Origin: a virus
IMG/VR virus record: IMGVR_UViG_3300046513_000093
Location: 1 to 23,821 of that record
DNA length: 23,821 nt
Direction: 5' to 3' (one strand)
The notes under the pieces were generated by a model. It was not told where the DNA came from, did not search any database, and saw nothing but the letters and a program-made list of their open reading frames with translations. This document shows, in pieces, positions 1 through 7,875 of the stretch. The position numbers and the translations under genes were made by a program. Position 1 is the first letter of the stretch. Each line of letters begins with the position of its first letter.

Positions 1-860
1 AACTGGACGCCATCGCGCAGAACGGCCAAGGCACCTCGGAAATCAGCTACTGGCAGGATCTGGACGCTGACGAAGAGCCGAACATCTCGAACGACAACCC
101 GGACGACCTGGGCGAAGTCGGCAAGGCAGAGCAGGGCACCATGCGCGCCCGTACGCTCTACCTCAACAAAGGCTATGGCGTTGCTGACCTGACGTCCGAG
201 CTGGCCAACACCGAGCCGATGCAGCATATCCGCAACCGCTTCGGCACCTACTGGACTCGCCGCTGGCAGCGTTACCTGCTCGGCGCGGCCCGTGGCGTGA
301 TTGCCTCGAACATCGCGAACGATGCTGGTGACATGGTGGTGGACGCTGGCGCAACCATCAGCGCCGGCGCCTTTCAGGATGCCGCTTTCACCTCCGGCGA
401 TGCTGCTGACGTGTTCTCCGCGATCGGCGTGCACTCCGTGGTGATGAACCAGATGGTCAAGCAGGACCTCATCGAGTACCTGCGTGATTCTGACGGCCGC
501 ATCATCCTGGCCACCTATCTGGGCAAACCGGTGTTCATGGACGACAGCCTCGTCTACGGCGCCGGCCGCTACCTGTCGGTGTTCTTCGGCCAGGGCGCGT
601 TCGGCTACGGCGAAGGCACCCCAGCCGTTCCGGTCGAACTGGAGCGCAAGCCAGGCGGCGGTAACGGTGGCGGTGCTGAAGTCCTGTGGGAGCGTAAGAC
701 GTTCATCCTGCAGCCTGCCGGTTTCAGCTGGAAAGGCAGCAACAACCAGAACCTCAGCCCGACCGCCACTCAGTACGCTGCTGCTGCGAACTGGGAGCGC
801 GTGTTTGATCGCAAGCAGGTTCCGTTCGCCGCCGTGATCAGCGGTACCACCACCCCGTAA
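1..860 (+). CDS. Major capsid protein, 5' end cut by window
   Basis: The frame is open from base 3 to the TAA at 858-860, giving 285 visible residues; the true start lies left of the window. An internal ATG at 141 is not the start, because well-formed coding sequence (a tryptophan- and acid-rich stretch) continues upstream of it in frame. The product fits a phage major capsid (coat) protein that forms the icosahedral shell. The visible part has the RTLYLNKGYGV and FGTYWTRRWQRYLL segments, a middle region on the theme of 'SVVMNQMVKQDLIEYLRDSDG', and a C-terminal beta-rich part with a glycine-rich linker (GGGNGGG). Position agrees: first in the window and followed by head-completion and tail genes in lambda order. 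The family call rests on general resemblance and context; the exact fold family is not certain. Confidence 0.8.
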   Translation, partial: LDAIAQNGQGTSEISYWQDLDADEEPNISNDNPDDLGEVGKAEQGTMRARTLYLNKGYGVADLTSELANTEPMQHIRNRFGTYWTRRWQRYLLGAARGVIASNIANDAGDMVVDAGATISAGAFQDAAFTSGDAADVFSAIGVHSVVMNQMVKQDLIEYLRDSDGRIILATYLGKPVFMDDSLVYGAGRYLSVFFGQGAFGYGEGTPAVPVELERKPGGGNGGGAEVLWERKTFILQPAGFSWKGSNNQNLSPTATQYAAAANWERVFDRKQVPFAAVISGTTTP

Positions 861-870
861 TCCAACTGCG

Positions 871-894
871 ACGGGGCGTCTTCGGGCGCTCCGT
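871..894 (+). terminator. UUCG-tetraloop hairpin after capsid gene
   Basis: ACGGGGCGTC, then TTCG, then GGCGCTCCGT form a 10-bp stem with two G-U wobbles, closed by the very stable C(UUCG)G tetraloop. There is no U tract, so it is not a classical terminator. It may stabilise the 3' end of abundant capsid mRNA or act as an attenuator. The ribosome binding site and start of the next gene follow within 17 bases. Confidence 0.5.
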
Positions 895-910
895 TGCAAG
901 GGAGCGAATC

Positions 911-1360
911 ATGAAAGTGATCTACACCGACAAACCGGGCAATGAGCCCGGTGTGTGCTATCGACTGCTCAGTGAGTTCTTCGGGGTAATCAGCGCTGCG
1001 ACCGATGTTTTCGTGCAGGGCGACAACCCCAACATCATCGAGGCCTACAAGCGAGCAGGCATCAAGGTCACCGGCGCCGACGAAAACGGACTGCGTACTG
1101 ACGGCCCGACCGTTGCCGAGTATGTTGACGCCGGCTATCAGGCAGGCAGCTACCCACCGACTGGCTACGCCTCGCGCAGCACTGCCGAAGAGATCGAAGC
1201 AGCGATTGCCGCTCAGAAGCCGAAGGCTGACACCAACACTGAAACCGACCCGCTGAAAATGAAGGTCGACGACCTCAAGGCCTGGCTGACCGCGAAAAAC
1301 ATCACGTTCGACGCCTCGGCCAAAAAAGAAGACCTGCAGGCCCTGGTGCCAGCGGAATAA
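911..1360 (+). CDS. Small head-region protein with C-terminal HeH/LEM-like domain
   Basis: A 149-residue protein encoded directly after the capsid gene. AAGGGAG at 898-904 precedes the ATG by a normal distance. The N-terminal part starts MKVIYTDKPGN and has no motif I can name. A charged, alanine- and lysine-rich linker runs roughly from residue 95 to 114. The last 35 residues (KMKVDDLKAWLTAKNITF, then ASAKKEDLQALV) look like a HeH/LEM or SAP-type helix-extended-loop-helix, a small domain common in phage head-region proteins. Lambda places FI, a DNA-packaging accessory, at this position, so a head or packaging accessory role is plausible but inferred from position only. The gene is 10 bases from the next start and clearly part of the same operon. 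Confidence 0.7.
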   Translation: MKVIYTDKPGNEPGVCYRLLSEFFGVISAATDVFVQGDNPNIIEAYKRAGIKVTGADENGLRTDGPTVAEYVDAGYQAGSYPPTGYASRSTAEEIEAAIAAQKPKADTNTETDPLKMKVDDLKAWLTAKNITFDASAKKEDLQALVPAE

Positions 1361-1370
1361 GGACAAGCAC

Positions 1371-1748
1371 ATGACCGACTTCATCACCGTGGCCGATGTC
1401 GATGCTCAGTTGGGTCCTGGCTGGGCGGGCACCGGTGATGCGGTCCTTGCTGTGGCGATGGCGAATGCCTGGCTCACGGCCAAGATTAATAGACCCGTTG
1501 CAGATCCGACCCCTGACGCCATCAAGCTTGCAGGCGCTCAGGTTGCGAAGGAAGCGGCAACGGGCAACCTGTACAGAGCGACCCAGAAAGAAGTTCTGAG
1601 CAAGACGGTATCGGCTCAGTCGGGCACTTCCGTCAACAAGACCTACGCGGAAGGCTCGACTGACCTTTCCGCCAGCGAGAACTTCGCCCTCGCGCTTTTG
1701 GCGCCGTGGGTCAAGCGCTCGGGCACGATCATGCTCAAACGGGTGTAG
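1371..1748 (+). CDS. Head-tail connector-like protein (DnaT-like family)
   Basis: 125 residues. AAGGA at about 1359-1363 gives a normal spacing to the ATG. The protein is largely alpha-helical (AVAMANAWLTAKI, IKLAGAQVAKEAATGNLY) and ends in a hydrophobic helix plus basic tail (LALLAPWVKRS, LKRV). This pattern resembles the small helical phage proteins often labelled 'DnaT-like ssDNA-binding' in siphophages, whose position between capsid and tail genes suggests head-completion or connector function, as for lambda FII/HK97 gp6. I see no real primosomal context here, so the connector reading is preferred. It ends two bases before the next start codon, consistent with coupled translation. Confidence 0.6.
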   Translation: MTDFITVADVDAQLGPGWAGTGDAVLAVAMANAWLTAKINRPVADPTPDAIKLAGAQVAKEAATGNLYRATQKEVLSKTVSAQSGTSVNKTYAEGSTDLSASENFALALLAPWVKRSGTIMLKRV

Positions 1749-1750
1749 CC

Positions 1751-2140
1751 ATGGGAATGCGCGAAGAGATTCAGGCCGAACTGGCCGAAGCGTTTGACGA
1801 TCCGGACGGCCTGGCCGACGCGGTGAAGCCCGTGGAAGGCTCGCGCAAGTCGACCCCGGTCTATGACCCGTCTACGGGCACTACCACTGGTGGAACCATT
1901 ACCTACACCGGGCGTGGGACCTTCGGCAGCTATCTCGCCAAGGAGATCGATGGCTCGCTGATTCAGACCACCGACGAAAAGCTGCTGATCCTCCAGAACG
2001 AACTGTTCATCTCTGCTGCTGGCTTGCCTACGACGACACCAGCCGAGCCAAAGATCGGCGACATCATCGCGGCGAAGCGGGTGCTGAACGTGAGTCAAGA
2101 TCCAGCTGGCGCCACCTGGACCGTTCAACTGAGGAAGTGA
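1751..2140 (+). CDS. Putative head-tail adaptor/neck protein
   Basis: 129 residues from the ATG at 1751, three bases after the previous stop. An upstream GTG at 1706 lies inside the preceding gene and would add 15 unneeded residues. The N-terminus is acidic and helical (MREEIQAELAEAFDDPDG); the rest is beta-rich, with a TGTTTGGTITYTGRG segment and a late GDIIAAKRVLNVSQDP stretch followed by a W-containing strand, as in small beta-barrel head-tail stopper proteins. I do not recognise a named family with certainty. The position, after a connector-like gene and before an HK97 gp10-like gene, makes a stopper/adaptor role at the neck the best guess. Confidence 0.6.
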   Translation: MGMREEIQAELAEAFDDPDGLADAVKPVEGSRKSTPVYDPSTGTTTGGTITYTGRGTFGSYLAKEIDGSLIQTTDEKLLILQNELFISAAGLPTTTPAEPKIGDIIAAKRVLNVSQDPAGATWTVQLRK

Positions 2141-2141
2141 C

Positions 2142-2798
2142 ATGGCTTCCAAATATTCAGGACTGAGCGGCGGTTTTGCTGCACAGATCCAGGCCTTTGC
2201 CGATCAGGCTCAGCAGGCTATCGACGCGACATTGCGCGAGATAGTCATCGAACTGGGCAGCAGCGTGATTCGCATGTCGCCCGTGGGCAATCCGGAAATC
2301 TGGGCAGCCAACGTCACGCACCGCGAGAAGAACACCCGAGAAGCCGACGACTACGACTTCAAGGTTGCAGCTCGTAACACAGTCATCAACCTGACCGAAT
2401 CGAATTTCACCAAGTCCGGGAAGCTCAAGAAGGGCGTCAAGTACGCCAAACCGTTGACTAAAGCCGAACGGGTCCAGAACTTCAACGTGAACGGTCTGGT
2501 TTCCGGCAAGGATTACGTCGGCGGGCGATTCCGTGGCAACTGGATGTTCAGCATCGGTACGCCGGACAACACGACGACCGATGAAGTTGACCCGAGCGGG
2601 CGCAAATCCACCGCGCGCATCGTCGACGGCGCGATCGAGTTCAAGGCGGGTGACACGGCGTACATCACCAACTCATTGCCATATGCCATCCCGCTTGAGT
2701 TCGGTCACTCCCAGCAGGCCCCCGGCGGCATGGTCCGCATCACTGTCGCGCGCTTCCAGCAGATCGTGCTGGAGGCCATCAGGAACAACCAGGTATGA
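2142..2798 (+). CDS. HK97 gp10-like tail completion protein (lambda Z-like position)
   Basis: 218 residues. GAGGAAG sits just ahead of the ATG, one base after the previous stop. The HK97 gp10 family acts at the head-proximal tail end to complete or join the tail. Its hallmarks are visible: an N-terminal helix rich in Q and A (residues 10-40), a central FRGNW motif (GGRFRGNWMFSIG), and the C-terminal YAIPLEFGHSQQAPGGMV motif followed by a helix. The region between residues 60 and 110 (a lysine-rich KNTREADDYDFKVAAR and onward) is longer than in the compact family members and may be an inserted loop. The stop codon overlaps the next gene's ATG (ATGA), so the two are translationally coupled. Confidence 0.82.
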   Translation: MASKYSGLSGGFAAQIQAFADQAQQAIDATLREIVIELGSSVIRMSPVGNPEIWAANVTHREKNTREADDYDFKVAARNTVINLTESNFTKSGKLKKGVKYAKPLTKAERVQNFNVNGLVSGKDYVGGRFRGNWMFSIGTPDNTTTDEVDPSGRKSTARIVDGAIEFKAGDTAYITNSLPYAIPLEFGHSQQAPGGMVRITVARFQQIVLEAIRNNQV

Positions 2799-3205
2799 GC
2801 CATCAGATCATCCGTCGCATCTACGAGCAGCAGCTTGCGGCTTGGGCGGCGCCACGAGGCTTGCGGATCGCTTATCAGGGCGTGGCATTCGAACCTGGTG
2901 ACGACGAGACCTATCTGCGCGCCTTCACGTTGCCCGCTGGTACCGACACCCAGACGCTGGAAGGCACGGACCGGGTCTACACCGGCGTGTTTCAGATCAG
3001 CGTCGTGGCTCCGGCTGGCAACGGGACAGGTGATGCGGAGGGTCTGGTAGATGACCTCGACGACCTGTTCCCAACCTTCTTGCGACTCCAGCAAGGCGAC
3101 TTCGAGGTGATGGTGCTGACGCCCGTTGAACCCGGGCCCGCCATCGTCGACGACACCACGCTTACCGTATCGGCTTCGTTTCAGTACCGGGCCGACCGAG
3201 CTTAA
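2795..3205 (+). CDS. Tail terminator protein (lambda U-like, DUF4128 type)
   Basis: 136 residues, starting in a 4-base ATGA overlap with the preceding gene. The order helix-strand-strand-helix-strand fits the small alpha/beta tail terminator fold: an N-terminal helix (IRRIYEQQLAAWAA), a first strand with VAFEPGDDETYL, a second with YTGVFQISVVAPAGNG, a helix with GLVDDLDDLFPTF, and a last strand TVSASFQYRADRA. Such proteins cap the polymerised tail tube at the length set by the tape measure and form the joining face with the head. Placement between a gp10-like gene and the tail tube gene matches lambda Z-U-V. The family name rests on pattern and context. Confidence 0.75.
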   Translation: MSHQIIRRIYEQQLAAWAAPRGLRIAYQGVAFEPGDDETYLRAFTLPAGTDTQTLEGTDRVYTGVFQISVVAPAGNGTGDAEGLVDDLDDLFPTFLRLQQGDFEVMVLTPVEPGPAIVDDTTLTVSASFQYRADRA

Positions 3206-3226
3206 CCCGCCCATTGGGCAAACCCT

Positions 3227-3249
3227 GAACCCCGCCAAGTGCGGGGTTC
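3227..3249 (+). terminator. Hairpin before tail tube gene (weak terminator)
   Basis: GAACCCCGC, loop CAAGT, GCGGGGTTC: a perfect 9-bp GC-rich stem with a 5-nt loop in the 71-base gap. Only a weak T content follows, so termination would be partial. The core CCCGCCAAGTGCGGG recurs exactly at 18843-18857. Confidence 0.55.
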
Positions 3250-3276
3250 GTCATTTCTGCGAAGAGGAAAAATCCC

Positions 3277-3939
3277 ATGGGCTACAAATTGCCGAACGGC
3301 GCAACAATTCAACATGCGGCGACCTACGACACCATCCTGCCGTTTACGGAACTGTCCAACGCCACCGAGGCGGTTGCCAAGGTGACAGGGGCCACACTCG
3401 CAGCTGGTGACATCGTCCTGGTCACGTCGGCATGGTCGCGCCTCAACAATCGCGTCGTGCGGGTCAAGGCCGCAACGGCGACCGCGATTACCCTGGAAGC
3501 CATCGACACCACCGACCTGCAACTCTTCCCGGCCGGCAGCGGCGCGGGCACCTTGAAGAAGGTGCTCACCTGGGTTGCAGTTCCACAAGTTGTGGACGTG
3601 GTGTACTCCGGTGGCGACCAGAACTACACGGACGTCGTCTTTCTGGAAGACGATCAGGGCCGGCAGATCCCGACCGACAAGGCTGCTTCGAGCATGGCGC
3701 TGACCATCGCTGACGACCCTGCGCTCCCGCACAACGCGGTGCTGTCGAAGGCTGACGCCAAGAAGCAGATTGAGGCTGCTCGCATGAACCTACCCGGCAA
3801 CGACACTATCTTTTACGGCACCTACACCTCGTTCTCCAAACAGCCAACCATCACTCGCAACAACGTGATGGCCCGCACGGTGAACCTGGCGCTGCAGGCC
3901 GAGCCGACCCGGTACATCACCGCAGCGGGCGGGGCGTAA
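3277..3939 (+). CDS. Major tail tube protein (lambda V-like)
   Basis: 220 residues, with GAAGAGGAAA upstream of the ATG. The protein is beta-rich with few charged helices, fitting the tail tube protein that stacks as hexamers to form the tail tube. Typical features are the N-terminal YKLPNGATIQHAATYDT segment, the central VYSGGDQNYTDVVFLEDDQGR, a linker helix (SKADAKKQIEAARMNLPGND) and the C-terminal IFYGTYTSFSKQPTITRNN segment. The region around residues 25-90 (TEAVAKVTGATLAAGDIVLV and onward) resembles a small inserted beta domain. It is a good match in length and position for a Phage_tail_3-type tube protein. Expression needs are high, which fits its having its own clear ribosome binding site in a longer-than-usual gap behind a hairpin. 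Confidence 0.85.
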   Translation: MGYKLPNGATIQHAATYDTILPFTELSNATEAVAKVTGATLAAGDIVLVTSAWSRLNNRVVRVKAATATAITLEAIDTTDLQLFPAGSGAGTLKKVLTWVAVPQVVDVVYSGGDQNYTDVVFLEDDQGRQIPTDKAASSMALTIADDPALPHNAVLSKADAKKQIEAARMNLPGNDTIFYGTYTSFSKQPTITRNNVMARTVNLALQAEPTRYITAAGGA

Positions 3940-3942
3940 TCC

Positions 3943-4332
3943 ATGGCGAGGTTCAAGATTGCGCAAAACCCGACCTTCAAGGCGGATGTTGACATTCCTC
4001 GCGTTGGCGGGACGGTGCAGGCTGTTCCGTTCGAGTTCAAGTACCGCGACCGCGAGGAACTCGCGGAATTGTTCGCGAACTGGAATAAGGCGGCCAGGGA
4101 TGATCAGGAACGGCTGAAGGATCTCGGTGATGACATCACCATTGTGGATGTGACCTTGGCTGACATCGACCGCCAGGTAAAGCAAGTCAGCGAACTGGTC
4201 GTGGGCTGGGGCTTCGATGACAAGCTGTCGCCGGAGACCATCCGTGCTCTGGTCAACACATCGGCCGGCGCGGCTGATGCAATCGTCAAGGCATATCAGA
4301 ACGCTTTTGCTGTGGCTCGCCTGGGAAACTGA
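3943..4332 (+). CDS. G: Tail assembly chaperone, short form (lambda G-like)
   Basis: 129 residues, starting four bases after the tube gene. The product is a small acidic protein with an N-terminal beta part (FKADVDIPRVGG, VPFEFKYRDREEL) and a helical C-terminal half (ELVVGWGFDDKLSPETIRALV), as in siphophage tail assembly chaperones that coat the tape measure protein before tube polymerisation. The last codons are GGA AAC TGA preceded by G, creating the slippery heptamer GGGAAAC exactly on the stop. Most ribosomes should end here and make the short form; a minority should shift -1 and continue into the T-like frame, giving a fusion of about 232 residues. The lambda equivalent slips at GGGAAAG. 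Confidence 0.85.
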   Translation: MARFKIAQNPTFKADVDIPRVGGTVQAVPFEFKYRDREELAELFANWNKAARDDQERLKDLGDDITIVDVTLADIDRQVKQVSELVVGWGFDDKLSPETIRALVNTSAGAADAIVKAYQNAFAVARLGN

Positions 4333-4369
4333 AGGAGGTATCGCAGGCGCTGCACCAGCCTGCGATGCC
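4323..4369 (+). promoter_or_regulatory. Programmed -1 frameshift signal (slippery site plus hairpin)
   Basis: GGGAAAC at 4323-4329 is an X XXY YYZ heptamer in the right phase (codons GGA AAC before TGA). Seven bases later, GGTATCGCAGGC (4337-4348) pairs with GCCTGCGATGCC (4358-4369) in a 12-bp stem with one T-G wobble and a 9-nt loop. The -1 frame has no stop codon from 4329 to the T-like ORF. The spacing and stem strength are those expected of a stimulatory structure. The stem also covers the ATG at 4365, arguing against independent initiation there. Confidence 0.85.
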
Positions 4370-4640
4370 GCAAGATCAGATGGCGCTATTTGGCGTCACC
4401 GCTGCTGACTTCGACGACGTTGTCGAGGTTCTTCCTGATAACTGGCCAGCGTTCGTCGTCATGGAGGCCATGGGTACTCAGTGGCGCACGGGCGTGGCTG
4501 GGGCTACTGGTCTGGACTATGCCGTCGTTCCTGCCGTCATGTCTCTTGTTGATATTCCCAAGAAACGAAAAAAACAGGTGTTCCACGACCTACGGGTAAT
4601 GGAGGCCGAGGCGTTGCTCATCATGAGCGAATCGAAATAG
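4329..4640 (+). CDS. T: T-like domain of frameshifted tail assembly chaperone GT
   Basis: This is the -1 frame downstream of the G slippery site, adding 103 residues to G. Counted from the internal ATG at 4365 it would be a 91-residue protein, but that ATG lies inside the hairpin stem and the purine-rich AAGGAGG at 4332-4338 is about 26 bases away, so separate initiation is unlikely. The sequence has MALFGVTAADFDDVVEVLPDN, a GTQWRTG motif and a long hydrophobic/helical end with a basic KKRKKQV patch. This resembles the DUF1799-type second frames found at this place in lambda-like Pseudomonas phages. In lambda the T domain of GT links the tape measure-chaperone complex to the tube protein. The gene ends 10 bases before the tape measure start. 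Confidence 0.8.
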   Translation: MKEVSQALHQPAMPQDQMALFGVTAADFDDVVEVLPDNWPAFVVMEAMGTQWRTGVAGATGLDYAVVPAVMSLVDIPKKRKKQVFHDLRVMEAEALLIMSESK

Positions 4641-4650
4641 CGGAGCACTC

Positions 4651-7600
4651 ATGTCGGGCACAATCGCGGAACTTGGGCTGGCGGTTGATTCGGGCGATGC
4701 GGTCCAGGCCGCTACCGATCTGGATAAACTCACGGAGGCAGGCACCAAGGCGGAGAAAGCCGCGGAAGGCGTCACCACCGGCTTCAAGAAGACCGCCGAT
4801 GCAGCTGACAAGCTAGCGGAGGCCGAGGCCCGGGCGGCGCAGGCAACTGCGGATGCAAAGGCACGCCTGCTGGAAACTGCGCAAACGTCGCTGAAAAACA
4901 GCGAGTTCTACCAGCGTCTGACTACCAGCGTGACCAGTACTGCCGGTGCGATGGACGTTAATCGGGATTCAACGGCGAGCTTGCTCGTGCTTCAGAGGCG
5001 GATGCAGGCCGAGTCTGATGCCCTGGTCGGCACGACGCAAGTCAGCGCCAAGGCGGCCAAGGATGCGGCGGCGGCCACGGGTGTTCAGGCCGAGGGGCTG
5101 GATAAGCTCCTAAACAAGCTCAACCCAGCCAGGAAGGCGCAGGCTGATCTGAATGACGATCTCAAGACGCTCAGCGCAGGATTCAAGGCCGGAAAGATCG
5201 ACCTTGAGCGGTACACAGCAGAAGTTGGGAAGGTCAATGCCAAGATCCAAACGCTAAACGGTAACGGATCAGCCTTCGACAAGCTGAATCTTGGAACCCG
5301 TCAGGCTCAGGAAAATGTCAGTCAGCTTTTCAACGCGGTATCGACCGGTGACTTCAACAGCGGTGCTCGCGCGATCGCTCAGATAGGTGCGGGTGCAGGA
5401 GCCTCCGCCATCCAGCTTGGCAAAATGCTTCTGCCTGCCGCCGCCCTGGTCGCCGTACTTGGGTCGATCGCTTACGCATTTATTGATGCTGAGAAGGAGT
5501 CATCAGCGTTCAATAAGGCGATTTTTGCCGGTGGCAACATCGCTGGAGTTTCATCGGAGCAGCTGCAACAGATCGCCAAGCAGGCTGGAGACGTCACGCA
5601 CAACTTCGCTGGAGCGAAGGATGCGGCGCTTGCTCTGGCCAGCAGCGGGAAGGTGACGCAGAGCCAACTGCTGAACCTGACAGAGGCCGCAGCCGCAATT
5701 TCGACGCTGACTGGCAAAGGTGCTGACGACGTCGCAACCTCCCTTGCTGGTCTTGGCTCGTCTGCATCTGAAGCTGCTGTGAAAATCAGCGAGCAATACG
5801 GTTTGATCACCTCAGATCAGTACCTGGCGATTAAGGCCATCGAGGATAACGGCGACGCCCAAAAAGCCTTGGACACCCTCAGTGAGGACCTCGCCCGGAA
5901 TGCCCAAGAGCGGCTGAAGCAATACCGAGCCTCACTCTCTGACATTGAGCTTGGTTGGGACGACATCAAAAACAGCATCACCCGAGCATACGCGGCGGTG
6001 AAGTCTGAGGTGTTTCCTGATCTGGCCAAGCAGATCGAGATCGTCCAACGCGTCCTCGATACTCGCAAGGCTGGTGGCGTAACCGGCGCGATCTCGAATG
6101 GTTTGAGCAATCTCAACAGCCTACTCGGGCTAGATGACGGCGAGAACGACGATTCAACTGCGGCGCTGGAAAAGAAGCTTGCCAGCCTGAAGGCCCGGCA
6201 GAAGGCCAGCCAAGATGTAGCTGCTGCCGCCGGCGAAGAAAACGCTGCCAACAAAGAGTTGATCGCCGTCCAGAGGGATCTGGATCGTCAGCTTGATAAC
6301 GTGAATCCGCTCGCGAAGCGCGAAGCCGCGATCAAGAAGCTCAACGATCAGTTCACGCAGCTATATCAGGACGCTGCGAAGACCGGCCAAAAGTCTCCGC
6401 TTCTTTCTGGTGTGGACTTCGACGGGAAAGCTTTCTCTGGAGGCGCTTACGACAAGCTTCTCTCAGGCATCAACACCAAAAACAAGGATGCAAAGGGCCC
6501 GGCCAACCAGCTGAACCTCACCGGCTTCAACGACGCCCAGAACAGTCTCAAGTCGATTACCGGCTACTACCAGAACCTCGAAAAGGAACTGGATTCGGCG
6601 CAAAAGGCCGGACTGGTGTCGGCTGAGTCGTACAGCAGCCAACGTATCGCAATCGTCGAGCAGGAAAAGAGCGATCTCACCGCAGCCTACGAGGCTGAGA
6701 TCGCTGCCTTGCAGGCGGTGCGTGACAAGTCGTCTACCACCGGCGAGCAGCGCATCCAGCTGGACCAGAAGATTGCCGATGCCAAGGCCAGCATGGTCAA
6801 GGCGCAGAAGGATGCTGATAGCCAGTTGGAGGTGCTGGCCAACAACGAAAAGGGCCGGATCGACAAACAAACCCGCTCTATCGCCCAGTACGTGCAGGCG
6901 CTGGATCAGCAGCAGAAGGCGCTGGAATTGGCCGGGCAGCGCGCGGTGCTGGGTGTTGGTCGTGGCGATCGGCAGAACGCGCTCGATGCTCAGCTGAACA
7001 GCCAGCAGGATCGGTTTGCGCAGCAGTCGCTGGACCTGGCGAATCAGAAGTCTGATCCGTCGCGCAACATGTCCGAAGAGGAGTTCGCCAAGAAGTCACA
7101 GGCTCTTGCCGACGCCAATAAGAAGGCAACCGACCAGATCCGGCAGAACTACGCGGACGTGCAGACCGCTCAGGGCGACTGGAGCAACGGCGCGACCGCC
7201 GCTTGGGAAAACTACCTTGACAGCGCCAAGGACGTTGCGGGGCAAACGAAGAGCCTGTTCGGCAACGCCTTGAGCTCCATGGAAGACGCCGTGACGAACT
7301 TCGCCCTGACCGGGAAGCTGTCGTTCTCAGATTTCACGAAGTCTGTGATTTCTGATCTGGCACGGATTGCGGCGCGAAAGGCCACGGCGGGCATCTTCAG
7401 CTCAGCCTTTGGATTGGTGTCATCCGCCGCTGGCTCGTATTTCGGCGGCAGTGGCACCGCAGGATCATCCCAATCCGACTACACCGGATCGGACTTTCAG
7501 GATTATGTAGCTGGACAGCGCGCTACCGGCGGTGATGTAGCGCCGAACTCGCTGTACCAGGTGAACGAGCTGGGTCCTGAACTCTTCAGTCAAGGGGGAA

Positions 7601-7875
7601 AATCCTACCTTATGACCGGAGCGGACGGCGGTAGCGTCACTCCGCTGGGCTCTGGTGCGGCATCGGTTTCTGCTGGTGTGGGCGGATCTTCCCCGATTGC
7701 GGTCTCGATCCAAATCAGCGGCGATGGCACGTCTCAGGTAAGCAGCAATACCTCGGGCATGGAGCAGTTCGGCGCCGAGATCGGGCGGTTCGTCGAGGCT
7801 CGCTACAAGCAGCTGGAAGCGAAGTCGCTTGGGCCGCAAGGGAATATCCGTAAAGCCATCAATGGGAGGGCGTAA
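4651..7875 (+). CDS. H: Tail tape measure protein (lambda H-like)
   Basis: 1074 residues, far longer than its neighbours and directly after the G/GT pair, the standard position for the tape measure protein, which spans the tail lumen and fixes tail length. The N-terminal third is alanine- and lysine-rich and strongly helical (VDSGDAVQAATDLDKLTEAG at residues 12-31). A hydrophobic stretch near residues 255-280 (LLPAAALVAVLGSIAYAFID) is typical of the membrane-inserting segment of tape measures. A coiled-coil, Q-rich middle follows from about 500 to 850. The C-terminal part contains the lambda-family signature region (FGNALSSMEDAVTNFALTGK, then LSFSDFTKSVISDLARI) and a glycine/serine-rich end. 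At roughly 1.5 angstrom per residue it would specify a tail near 160 nm; this is an estimate only. Its stop overlaps the M-like start (TAATG). Confidence 0.93.
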   Translation: MSGTIAELGLAVDSGDAVQAATDLDKLTEAGTKAEKAAEGVTTGFKKTADAADKLAEAEARAAQATADAKARLLETAQTSLKNSEFYQRLTTSVTSTAGAMDVNRDSTASLLVLQRRMQAESDALVGTTQVSAKAAKDAAAATGVQAEGLDKLLNKLNPARKAQADLNDDLKTLSAGFKAGKIDLERYTAEVGKVNAKIQTLNGNGSAFDKLNLGTRQAQENVSQLFNAVSTGDFNSGARAIAQIGAGAGASAIQLGKMLLPAAALVAVLGSIAYAFIDAEKESSAFNKAIFAGGNIAGVSSEQLQQIAKQAGDVTHNFAGAKDAALALASSGKVTQSQLLNLTEAAAAISTLTGKGADDVATSLAGLGSSASEAAVKISEQYGLITSDQYLAIKAIEDNGDAQKALDTLSEDLARNAQERLKQYRASLSDIELGWDDIKNSITRAYAAVKSEVFPDLAKQIEIVQRVLDTRKAGGVTGAISNGLSNLNSLLGLDDGENDDSTAALEKKLASLKARQKASQDVAAAAGEENAANKELIAVQRDLDRQLDNVNPLAKREAAIKKLNDQFTQLYQDAAKTGQKSPLLSGVDFDGKAFSGGAYDKLLSGINTKNKDAKGPANQLNLTGFNDAQNSLKSITGYYQNLEKELDSAQKAGLVSAESYSSQRIAIVEQEKSDLTAAYEAEIAALQAVRDKSSTTGEQRIQLDQKIADAKASMVKAQKDADSQLEVLANNEKGRIDKQTRSIAQYVQALDQQQKALELAGQRAVLGVGRGDRQNALDAQLNSQQDRFAQQSLDLANQKSDPSRNMSEEEFAKKSQALADANKKATDQIRQNYADVQTAQGDWSNGATAAWENYLDSAKDVAGQTKSLFGNALSSMEDAVTNFALTGKLSFSDFTKSVISDLARIAARKATAGIFSSAFGLVSSAAGSYFGGSGTAGSSQSDYTGSDFQDYVAGQRATGGDVAPNSLYQVNELGPELFSQGGKSYLMTGADGGSVTPLGSGAASVSAGVGGSSPIAVSIQISGDGTSQVSSNTSGMEQFGAEIGRFVEARYKQLEAKSLGPQGNIRKAINGRA

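Noticed and set aside
1371-1748. Primosomal DnaT function
   Set aside because: The resemblance is to a phage family with a DnaT-like label; the context is head-tail joining and no replication genes are nearby.
4365-4640. Independent T-like gene starting at ATG 4365
   Set aside because: The ATG lies in a strong stem, the purine-rich element is too far upstream, and the frame is open back to a slippery site.
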